Shown one piece after another: positions 12,280 to 22,600 of a DNA stretch of 64,000 nt; positions within the stretch are counted from its first letter, which is position 1, and each line of letters opens with the position of its first letter. The position numbers and the translations under genes are program-made. The DNA is taken from contig NC_061077.1 of NCBI RefSeq assembly GCF_021917145.1, forward strand, positions 10,873,251-10,937,250. Reading direction: 5' to 3'. Under the pieces are notes generated by a model. That model saw nothing but the letters and a program-made list of their open reading frames with translations. It had not been told where the DNA came from and ran no database searches. Origin of the DNA: Hypomesus transpacificus. Its lineage: Eukaryota; Chordata; Actinopteri; Osmeriformes; Osmeridae.

Positions 12280-12347
12280 TCTGGTAGAAGCGCAGCAGAC
12301 ATACGCAGTGCTTCGCGAGCCTGGCACAGCGAAACAAGGAACCTGAG
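12280..12347 (+). other. Probable non-coding first exon of kansl2
   Basis: The stretch ends cctgag|gtaagg, a strong donor, and the acceptor ccctcctccag at 13007 begins the exon with the start codon eight bases further on. The transcription start is not precisely visible. Confidence 0.5.
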
Positions 12348-13015
12348 GTAAGGCTGCGTTGATGTATCAACTGAAAATGTGGTTAGTGTAGCCGGTCTTT
12401 GACATGGTCTTATTTTAATTTCACTATAATCTGACCACGTGAAATATACGAAGAAATAACAGATTTGAACGAGAAAAAATGGTTAGCTTAATGCTAGAGG
12501 TAGGTAGCTTGTGCAAAACAAAGATGGCGGAGCTAGGCTAACATGCTAGCTTTCTCTGACGTTGCACTAAATGGGCGGACTGATCTGAAAGTGGCGCGTG
12601 ATAGGGTTGTTCTGCGGTGACTAATCAGCAATGGAAAGCTGACTTCATCTGGTTTATTGTGGCCATGTGTTATCAACTGACTACCATACTGACTAATCAA
12701 ACTACTAAGACGTTTGTTAAAAAAAAAAAGTAAATTACGCAATTCAGGATGCAAGTGTGATGACTACCTAGTGTGCTTAAAGCCGCAGTAGAGGGTCAGG
12801 TGTTGCCAGCTGTCACAACATATGAAGGTCTACCGCATTGAGTTGTGTATTTTAAATCAATAGAACCGGATTCGCCCATGAACTTTCTTACACTCACACA
12901 ACCTGCATGGAATTTGTCATACGGTTCTAACACTTGCGAAAAAAACGTTCTCCTCAGTAAGATAATCTTGTGGTCAGTCAGTGATATCGTTTTTGTCCCT
13001 CCTCCAGGATCAGTG

Positions 13016-16000
13016 ATGAACAGGATACGAATCCATGTTTTGCCGTCGAGCAGGGGCAGGGTGACCCAGGCTAGCCGCCCCCAAGAGCCCCAGGCCTGCT
13101 CCTTCACCCAGAGGCCCTGCTCCCAGCCCCGCCTGGAGGGCCTGGAGCTCTGCATCAAACACATCCTGGAGGACAAGAATGCCCCCTTTAAACAGTGCAG
13201 CTACGTCTCCAACAAGAATGGCAAACGCTGCCCCAACGCAGCCCCCAAAGTAGAGAAGAAAGATGGGTGAGTTCATCTGGAGGGTGTTTGCCCTTTTACC
13301 TAGATTGTTTTGGGAGATTGGGCCTCAGAAGTATTCTGGCTTGAGTTTAGTGAAGCCAAGTAGAGGTCAATCAAAATCGCATGTGTTCATCCATGCATTC
13401 ATGTGCTACAAATGAGTTCCTACGAGATGGTTTGGTACACAGCGAGTAAGTCAAGTGTCTCTTGCTCTCCATCTGATGCCCCGCTCTTCCATCAGGGTGA
13501 CGTTCTGTGCCGAGCACGCCCGCAGGAACGCCATGGCCCTCCAGGCTCAGATCAGGAAGTCGTCCTCTGGTCCCTCCCCGGAGGCCCTGCTCGCCCAGCT
13601 CAGCGGGTACAGCCGTGCCGACCCACATGGCCTGGACGTGGGACGGAGTGAAGCCAGCCGCATTCTAGGTTCCAGCATTTCTGTCTGTCAAACGTTAGGT
13701 TTTATGACCTCAGGACATCTGTCACAACCAAAGATCAAGTTCAGATGCGTTTGCTGGTGTCATCATATTGTCTGCCGCAGCATGTCATCTATTGGTACAG
13801 AGTTGCTGATGGTGTGCGTGTGTGCGTGTGTGCGTGTGTGCGTGTGTGTGTGTGTGTAGATGAGGACAGCTGGAGTGAAGAGGAGCAGACCCCCCTGGTA
13901 CTGGACCAGACGTGGAGAGGAGACCCTGACAGTGAGGCTGACAGCGTTGACAGCGATCACGAGGATCCTCTCAAGTAAGACAATCTCTCCCCAAGGGTCA
14001 GTTCATACTCGCCACAAGTACATTTACGTAACTTGAAGGGCAGGGGGACTTAAGAAGCTCTGCTAAGAGGAGCTACCCTGGCAGCCTGTCAACGTTCAAA
14101 TCCCACTAGGCTGCACAGTGCCTTGCTGTAACACTATAGAGCATTTATCTGTGGAAGTTCCATCGTTGGGGGACATTTGATCTCTAGATGTTTGTGTTAT
14201 AGAAATCTCCCTTCCTCTTGATACCAAAAGACATACTAGTGTCTATTGTCGAAGGATTTTTATTTACCAACCTGCTGACTGCAGAAATATGAAGTCAAGC
14301 ACAGCTTGACCTATTGCAGCCAGCAGGAAACCCTTGGTGGACTTGGGGATCATTATTTGTTCATAGCATCAGTTATCACAACCTTATGGCAGAACCATTT
14401 CAAGTGACACTAAGGAATTATTTTACAGGATTTTGAATAGCTATATTTATTGTTTAGTCTGGATTTAGACAACAAAAGCATGACCCAATAATTTTAATGT
14501 GTTTTATAAAGGGTAAACAACCATGCCACCTGGTGGCCACTGAAAGACATGTTGTTGTATGAATGGCATGCAGGGACTGCAACTAGCCTGGAAGCCAGAC
14601 CAGTCTGCAAGCTTATATTTATTTGCTCTGTCAAAATGGTCTGGCCATCCTCTCATGCAAGCACATTTCCTTCCGGCATGGAAAGTGTGGGTCCAACCTG
14701 TCATACCTGTTCATCTGATTTGAGATTAGTTTGATAAAATGACTAAACAGGCTGCATCGTAGAGGTATTCTGTAAACAATCAAGATGACATCTTCTCACT
14801 CTGGTTGGTTGTATCTATAACATTTTATCATTTGGTGTGCGCCCGTTGATGAGCGCCCCTTTGGGAAACCAAACTGAAACTGAGGTTTCAGATTAATATG
14901 CATTTGTGAATTGGTCAGGCGATGCCAGGCTTGAATCAGGCCACACCTGATTCAAATAAATGGCTCATTATCAAGCTATGCAGAAGCCTGATAACGAGCG
15001 TTCATTTGAATCAGGTGTGTTTGAGCAGGGAAACATCTAAAACATCAGGGGTCTCATTTATAAACGTTGCTTACGCACAAAACGGGCTGAAAATGTGCAT
15101 ACGCCGCTTCCCACGCAAAGGTTGTGATTTATAAAAAACAAACTTGATGGGAGTATGTGTGGTCCTCCATGCAAACTCTGTCCCCATGCGTAGGCCTACG
15201 CACAATTTGGAGAAAGGGGAATTGGTGACGCAGATGACCGTACTGTCAAACTGCAGAAAGTAAATGTGGGAAGAACATTACTTTTAATATTTATATATTT
15301 TGTTTTCCTCACACACGTTTTTTTCACTCCATTTCATGGAGTTATTTGCGCTTGTACTGAGTGATAATTGTTCCATATACACCTTGTACAATCCAACTGG
15401 AATTTGAAATCAAAATTCAGAGCTGTCAGATTGTCCACGACAAGAGTGCAGGAGGGGGAGATTCCCCGACTGCTTGGATACAGGATAACATCACATATCC
15501 TACCCTTAGATAAGTGCAGAACACAGGTTATAACTAAATATATTTCTTAATACTGTGCAAATATCCTCATATGCCAAAAACTGGAAATACAGTTGTTAAC
15601 CTCCCGTGCAATTGCTACACTCTACGTCCTCGTTATCAGTCCAGACTTCAATAGACAACTGTTCATAACATAAAGCTTTTGTTTTCAAATTGTATCTCGA
15701 CTCCGGGTATCGTCTGGCACAGTTAACGCCACTCGCACAGTTTTTTTTATTGGTGATCCACCGGCCACCAAATAATGTGGTTTTCGGGCGTCCATCAATA
15801 AGCTAAGTGTCGGAGATTTTATTTGTATTTTTTCTCCACCGGTCGCCATGATTCACTGTAAAGAATAATCACATGCCAGGGTCATTAATATACTGGATTA
15901 GCATTCCTGATGTGCTTTGCATTGACCATTTATGGTAAAAACATTTTGCCTGTTCAGGGCAGGGAAAGATGCTGATTCACGTACTTACACTTGTGGGTAA

Positions 16001-18836
16001 TCTGTGATTTTATAAGGGAACATTGCTTATAGGTGTGCATGCGCACGGTTTTATTAATCAGATTTTTTTGGGAGCATATGCCATTTTAGGCTTTTGGGTG
16101 TACATACACTTTTAGTAAGAATCCTACACACAGTTTTATAAATGAGACCCAAGGACAGTGGGACCAGGGTTAAAGACCACTGGTGTAGGGTTTTCACACA
16201 ATGCAAGAGCAGTAGGAATTATTTTATTTTATGGTGTAATGCCATTTGCCGTGTTATTTGTCACATCATGACATACAGAGCAGGTTTGACAGCTTTTGGC
16301 CCCTCGTGTGTGTTCAGACATGCTGGAGTGTACACAGCAGAAGAAGTGGCCCTGATCACCAGGGAGAAGTTGATCAGGCTCCAGTCTCTCTACATCGACC
16401 AGTTCAAACGCCTGCAGCACCTGCTGAAGGAGAAGAAGCGACGCTACCTGCACAGTCGCAAGGTGGAGCACGAGAGCCTGGGTGAGGAGGACGCAGCAAC
16501 ACATTTGTTGGAACTCATGCAGCTTTCTGCGGGCATGCTGCTCCATTCCCCTGGGGAAGGCTTTAAGGAGGGAGGGCGAGGCATGAGGATGGTTCCCCTG
16601 AGCCCTGGTGTCTGTACTGATCCAACTGTGATGTGTGCGACAGGGAGCAGCCTGCTGACGGGGCCCGAGGGGCTCTCCCTGAAGGAGAGGGACAACCTGA
16701 GGAAGCTGAAGGCTCTCCGACGGTACCGGCGCCGCTATGGCGTGGAGGCCCTGCTGCACCGGCAGCTGCGAGAGAGACGCCAGGCCATCACGGAGGGAGC
16801 TCCCCAGGTCTAGCTCCTCACCCCCCGGACCTCTAGAGATGGACACTGGGATTAGAAGGGATTTTTGTTTTGTCTTCTCCCACATCTCCTGTACTGGTCA
16901 TTAAGTTTGATGTGCTTTCTGTCTACAGACGCATTCAGCCAGAACCGGCCAGAGGTGCATCTCCTTCGTTGAAGGGACTCGCTGCTCTAACCAGAGTCTC
17001 CCCATGACTCGACACTGCGTTTCACGTATCCTTCACAGTGGAAATTCATGGCAAAGTTGATGTCAACATTTAGATTTAGCATCAAGTGTCCAAGGTTGCA
17101 GCATATTTATTTGTTAGCGTCATTTGAAAGGTTGATGTACCGTAAATTCATTCATTTTCCCTCTCCCACATCTACCCCTTTGGTCATAATCGACAGGGCC
17201 CTGATCAAGTCTGTCAGTTTGCTGTAGCTGACGGTTTCAAACAGGAGCCAAGATGAAAATCTTCCCATGGTCTGTTGGTTTCCCCCAAATCTCCCAAGGG
17301 GATAGTCAATTCAGTTGGAAGAAACAAAATGCCTTTTTAAACTCCACTTTAACTAGCGTTAGAGATGTCTCCCTATCATTTTTATTGGTTACAAAATAGT
17401 AGCCATCTATCAAATTATGGTATAGATTATAACTGCAGATGTACTAAGTCTGAAACGGTCTCAGTCCATGTATCAACTGTAAAATCAGCACCATGGGTTT
17501 GTACTGGAAGTATTATTTGCAATGATGTGAGCTATGAACTATTTCCAAGGCCTTCATTGTAAGATAAGTCCCTGGCAGGGTGAAGGCGCAAACAGCCATT
17601 GTGAAAAACCATTCAAGCCTGTCATTTGCACAGATCGGCATCTTACTAGACAAAGCAGCCCTATGCTGTGGTTATAGTAGGCTTATTTGAGGATAAGTTG
17701 AAGGACTCATACCATGTTTATGTAACTGTTCCTGTCTGTAAAATGATTTATAGTGTTGCATTGCTCTCGACTTCTACAACAATGACTACAACAAAATCAC
17801 CCTTGTGTGTTTGCCTCTGGTTACATAGTCAACATTATCCCTCATGAAGGAAGTGGCATGCTTCCCTTTTGATGCCAGTCAACCACAAGGTTGCCTCATT
17901 TCCTCTACATCACTGCTCTTCCTATTACCCTTGACTCCCAATCTGTGCAGACATCTACCAGGACAGTAACCAGGTGCTGTTCAAGGTGTGTCCTGGTTTG
18001 AAGGACGTGCCTTGTGACCGCCCCGTCCACATGGGCCAGTCGGAGGAGCCCCGCTGCTCCCTGCACCTCACCCTGCCCCCGCCCATGTACCAGCCTGAGC
18101 AGGAGCCCCCTCCCCCGGAGCAGCAGCTCTTCCCCGCCCCCAGGGACATGTACCTGAGCGCCGCAGAGCTGCAGCCCACAGAGAGCCTGCCGCTGGAGTT
18201 CAGTGATGTACGTGGCTCTTGTCCTCCTGCGTATGCGTAGCATTGTGCTTCAGCTGCTGAACCGTCCAGCTGGGGTTCTCTGTAAATGTACTGACGTGTC
18301 GTGTTGCGTGCTGTAGGACCTGGACGTGGAGGGAGACGGGATGCAGTGTCCCCCCTCCCCTCTGCAGTTTGACACGGCCTTGGCCCTGGAGGACCAGACC
18401 ATCCGGGCCATAGCTGAGGCCCCCATGGACATCCTGACTGGGGGGGACCCTGAGGAGCAGGTGGACCTGGACGCCTCAGGGCAGGAGCTCTCTGACAGAG
18501 ACATGGAGGCCATAGATGACCAGGTGGGGTCAGGACTACCCTCACCCCTCAACATAGTGACAAGCTGCTTTTTAGGTTCTGGTAGGGCTTAAATATTCAT
18601 AATAAACCCAACTTGTATCAATAGCATTGACTCACTGAACACATCTCGAAGAAACCATTGTAGACTGCTATGTGAAAGGAAACCTAACCAATTTAGGCCA
18701 AGTCTCTCAGAAGGTGGCCTGTTATAGCTGTTCTCTAAATTGTGTGGTTTGTTCCCAGGTCGTGTCTGAGGTGGTTGGAGGCCAGGAAGATGGCGTAGAA
18801 AGCTCCGCTCCTGCTGTGGCCGCTGTCACCAGATGA
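13016..18836 (+). CDS. kansl2: KAT8 regulatory NSL complex subunit 2, 501 aa, 9 coding exons
   Basis: Coding exons: 13016-13266, 13496-13668, 13860-13974, 16318-16481, 16644-16807, 16929-17025, 17951-18207, 18317-18523, 18759-18836; total 1506 nt. KANSL2 is a subunit of the nuclear NSL complex containing the histone H4 acetyltransferase KAT8/MOF. The protein opens [15 protein letters not shown] and has two Cys/His-rich potential zinc-binding modules: one at about residues 28-95 ([41 protein letters not shown]), one at about 300-355 ([25 protein letters not shown]). Between them are the acidic [29 protein letters not shown] and the basic helix [20 protein letters not shown] with [27 protein letters not shown] near the end is also characteristic. 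Intron 5 (16482-16643) has no in-frame stop; intron 6 carries a snoRNA; intron 3 a nested transposon. Confidence 0.96.
13811..13859 (+). repeat. (TG)n/(TGTGCG)n tract forming the 3' splice site of kansl2 exon 3
   Basis: About 45 bases of tgtgcg then pure tg end directly in tag at the exon border (exon starts 13860). No normal pyrimidine tract is present. Confidence 0.9.
14524..14536 (-). promoter_or_regulatory. CTCF-type core motif in kansl2 intron 3
   Basis: Read on the minus strand this is CCACCAGGTGGCA, an exact match to the CTCF core. Motif evidence only. Confidence 0.4.
14925..16190 (+). repeat. Older interspersed repeat, split by a younger insertion
   Basis: The left part (about 14925-15048) contains gaatcaggccacacctgatt and its inverted relative tttgaatcaggtgtgttt, and ends gggaaacatctaaaacatca. 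The right part (about 16151-16190) resumes aaggacagtgggaccagggt and ends near accactg. The small copy at 2525-2572 shows these two parts are normally next to each other. Confidence 0.5.
15049..16150. mobile_element. Non-autonomous DNA transposon with GGGTCTCATTTATAAA terminal inverted repeats
   Basis: The left end is gggtctcatttataaa and the right end is its exact reverse complement, about 1.1 kb apart. Subterminal regions on both sides contain related segments rich in gtgcatacg/gtgcgcatgc. No transposase reading frame is visible. GGG ends suggest a PIF/Harbinger-type element, but the flanking bases (cag on the left, aag on the right) do not give a clean target duplication, so the superfamily is unproven. 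It sits 167 bases before kansl2 exon 4. Confidence 0.6.
17195..17329 (+). ncRNA. H/ACA box snoRNA in kansl2 intron 6 (SNORA2-like by host gene)
   Basis: The 135-base stretch folds as hairpin-hinge-hairpin-tail. Hairpin 1 has outer stem ggccctg (17197-17203) against cagg-a-gcc (17242-17249) and upper stem ctgtcag (17211-17217) against ctgacgg (17227-17233). The hinge agatga (17251-17256) fits box H (ANANNA). Hairpin 2 has outer stem tcttcc (17260-17265) against ggaaga (17317-17322) and an upper stem cccc against gggg. The tail has ACA at 17324-17326 exactly three bases before the proposed 3' end. Human KANSL2 introns host SNORA2 family and SNORA34 RNAs, which supports this location. The host exon borders are not affected. 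Confidence 0.75.
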
Positions 18837-19159
18837 AGACCATCTGTTCTGCCCTGTCCCTCAATCCAGAAGACCAGCCAGTGCATTCCTGTCTGAATTA
18901 GAGTTGACCAATCAAAACCCAGTTTTATCTACAATGTAGATCATTAAAGTCCATTTGCAATAACAATACAACTACTGAATTACTATGACAGAACGGTATT
19001 CTTTGTATTCTATAAATATATCAAAAGCTATTTTGATGCCAGGTTCTTCCCATGTTACCTACGTTTTAACCAAATTGACCTGTATATATTTAACATAACT
19101 CTTGATGTATGAATACCAAAATGTTGGTAGGAGATTACATGTCACTCAACACATTGTTT

Positions 19160-19180
19160 AATAAACCTTGCCAAAATAAA
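19160..19180 (+). terminator. kansl2 poly(A) signals
   Basis: AATAAA occurs at 19160-19165 and again at 19175-19180, giving a kansl2 3' UTR of about 350 bases. Confidence 0.65.
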
Positions 19181-19439
19181 CTATTTTGTGATACTATTTT
19201 GTTTGCTCTGTGGTTTTTTATACGTTAAGTGGACAAAGTGGGTTAGGGTGTTTTTAAACCCAATGTATATACTGCATTCAGACTTGCATATTTTGCAACA
19301 CCATTTGGCTCGTCTAAAATGTCCGAAATTTTAGATGAAAAATCACAAGTATGATTGAAGTTATGGTTGTCAGTATGGGACAGCCTGCACTGAAATTGGG
19401 GCGGGTAATGCGATTTCATGCAATGACATCACTTTTCCT

Positions 19440-19600
19440 CACTCCAGACACGAACCACAGCGAGAGGCTGGATACGACCAGCCGCTGATGAGGAGCTGTT
19501 ACTGAAATGAAAGTAGTAGAACGAGACGTGGACACTATCTCACAAGCGAGATTCAGAAGTTAACATACCGTCGGAAACAAAGTTCTCCGCAGACACTACA
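19440..19600 (+). other. Probable non-coding first exon of nckap5l
   Basis: A moderately CpG-rich stretch with many cga/acg words ends in gacactaca|gtaagtg at 19600, a strong donor. It lies about 250 bases after the kansl2 poly(A) signals, in the same orientation as nckap5l, whose first coding exon begins with an acceptor at 29452. The left limit is approximate. Confidence 0.5.
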
Positions 19601-22600
19601 GTAAGTGAGGTGAATTCCTGTTAAGCAGCACATTTCAGGACTTTGACTGGACGCTTTACCATCGCATTACGCATAACGAGACAGACGCTAGCAGAACTGA
19701 GAATGTGCTGAATCCTCAGCAACTGATTTAGCAAAATGTTACATTTTATGGGTTTGTTTTGCAGCGATTATTGGACAAAACAGCATTTTAAATGCGCTGG
19801 TGAGATGGAATGATTACTCTTTACCCGCAACTGCATATGTAACCCAGTAATGTAATTCTGTTCTGTAGCCTGCTCTATTAACTATGAATATGGTACTGTG
19901 TAAGCATGAGTGCTCTGTCAGTGGTGGAGCTTGCAGCACTGACCTAGTAATTGAAAACCAATTTTTTCTGTAGTTTTAGATTACATCAGTTGCCAAGCTA
20001 TGTTCACTTCCATCATGAAAGTAGTGACTAATACAAGTGTAATGGGCAGTATAAGTATTCCCTCACCCCATTGCCTCTAATTGTTGAAAGATGTTTAGGA
20101 CGCCTTTGTCTCCCAATTCTTGCTGTTAAGCTAGCTGTGCATTAAGGGAAATCAGTTTCAGAGTTCTGAGTAAATGTCTCAGAACATTGATATCCGGTGG
20201 CATTGGAAACAGGCTTTATTATGGCAACACCAGGACACAACACATCAGCACCAGGCTATATTTATGCTGGGCAATGCCAGATGTTTGGATAAAGACATCT
20301 GAAAGTCAAGGTCATTCCTGAGTGATTTGAATAGCAGTGTGTAGGGACAGGTCACAGCTGCATTCACACATGGTAAGAAAGATACTGATTCTTCAGGCGC
20401 TACAGCTCATAGACAGGTCACAGTGTCAGTCCAGGTCTAGCTCCCCCTCTTACACCTCCTCGTGTGAAGGTCTACCCCTCGCGCCTTGCCCACGCTTTGA
20501 AGATACGCAGGTCTGGGTTCCTCGAGTCGTTTATCAGTTTTCCCTTTATCTCCCTCATGTCTGCTTTGTGCAGGTGGCAACAGTGGGTGTACTGCAAACT
20601 AGCACTTCTGGAATACATTAGCATGTAGAAATATTCATCAATGACTCTGCTGAGGCTGCGTGATATGACAGAGACACAGCAGGAGGGAAGACCAAGATCT
20701 CCCGGAGACATCACTACTCGTTCCCCACATGCACACACGCATACAAACACAAACACGCGCGCACACACACACACACTGCAGATATTTAGATGAAAGGAAT
20801 TATCTTTTGCTGCATTGTTTCTGCCTTCAGCCTTTTGTTTTGCCACCGTGTCATGGAGCTTTGAGTCAGAGCAGAAGATGCTCATTTGTATTCTTGTCGA
20901 CAGCGAACCCTGTGAAAGAACAACTTAAACTCTTGGCCTTGTGTTTACTTGCCTGGTGTTCACTCTGTGTGTTGGAGCATGCTCTGTATAAAGGGCTCAC
21001 AAAGATCATGGCAAAACGATTTCAATCATTCCAATGATATGAGCTACTGTGTGTAGTGTGCCCGTTGAAGAGTCCACCCAAAGGAGGAATCTACGGTCAT
21101 ACAAACATTGGAGTTGGCAAAACACTACTTAGGTCGCAGCTGTAACAAACATTCGATTCATAGCCCCAGCCAGGAAAAATATCCCTCGGAATGTAGCTGT
21201 AATCAATTCAGGCAAACCTAGTTAACTTTACAACCACGTCACATTTAGCCAATATGAGGGATATACGGTCTTGATTTTGTTGTGCAGGGGAAGAAATCAA
21301 ACCAATCCTGTGAAATACTTTGACCCATGCCCTGTGTAAGACTTTTCAGATCCAAAATCCATACATAAACAAAAGTAGTCTTGAAACCTATTGAGAGGTG
21401 AGGGGCTCCCTCTGTATGACCATATGGTTTGTTCATTTGTCTGAGAAGAAAGGGTCTTTAAGATGTTGCAGCAGCCCTGCCCTCTTAATCAATACTACTG
21501 CTCCCACAGGAAACAGAGGAAGCCAGGGGTATGCCTCGCGCAAACGTTTGATGTTGAAATGGGCTCTCTGTGTCAGGCGTCCGCCATCAATGTTAGAACA
21601 TGCAAATCCTCCCCTCACACTGGCATCATAAAGCAGCTCAGTGTATCAGGAGAGATCCAACTGGATACTCTGAAACCCCCCTCCACAAAAACCCTCTTTA
21701 CGGCTTCAAGACTTGTGTGGTATGCCATAAATAGGCCCGGTCTGGCCAGACGGCAGAAGCGAGGATGTGCCTGATGAGAACCTGGTTGGACCAGCTCCAA
21801 AGGAGCCCTGAGACGCTGTGCCTGGTGACCAGATGCTGGTGACAGTCTCTGGACCAGCCGTTCACCTCGTGGCTGCTTATGTAGCCTTGAACACTGGACA
21901 TGCTGCCCCCCACGCTGCCTGGAAACAATGACTGGCTGCTAATGCTCTATAATCTTGCCTGAGCTAATGTCCTGTAACCTGGCCTCACTTCCCAGTGTCC
22001 TGCTTATCCTCTCTCCCACCAAAGCAGCCTTGTTTTGTCCTTGCTGGGCTTCACCTACCTCTGCCTTCTTGTTGGCAGGGGGACTACAACTTTCTCCCAA
22101 GTATTTACAGCGATATGAAACCTGTCTTTAAACGCTGGATGACAAATGGTTTTCATTAGTGAGTTTTATGATAACAATGAACTGATGTCATGAAAGAAGA
22201 ACATACTTCATGTCTTATTGCCTGTAAGGAATTGTGGGGATTGTTGTAGCTACGGAACAACACTGTGATAAGAAAAATGTTTCTCTTCAGGCTAGCAACG
22301 TTGGTTCTGATAATTTCATGGCCTACATGTGAAAGTAATTTTCCTGGCTTCCACGAATAGCCGAAATCCACATTGCTGAAGGTACTGGCTGATGATGACT
22401 ATAGCCACAATTCCTGACTTCATAATTAGGGTCTGGCTAAAGGCTCCATGCAAATTACCATGAGAGGCCACTGTTTGGTTTTATTGCCCCAGCTGTAGAC
22501 CCTGCCCATCTCCCAGCCCAACAGCCAGTGTCACATTTCTAATAGGTGGATTATCCGTCCAGTGCACATGGAGTCCAGCACATTACTGCCCATTAAACTG

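Noticed and set aside
17550-17592. Second H/ACA hairpin in kansl2 intron 6 (gccttca paired with tgaaggc)
   Set aside because: There is no two-sided pocket, and no partner hairpin with a box H could be placed.
22388-22420. C/D box snoRNA-like TGATGA and CTGA in nckap5l intron 1
   Set aside because: The boxes are too close (about 25 bases) and no terminal stem is present.
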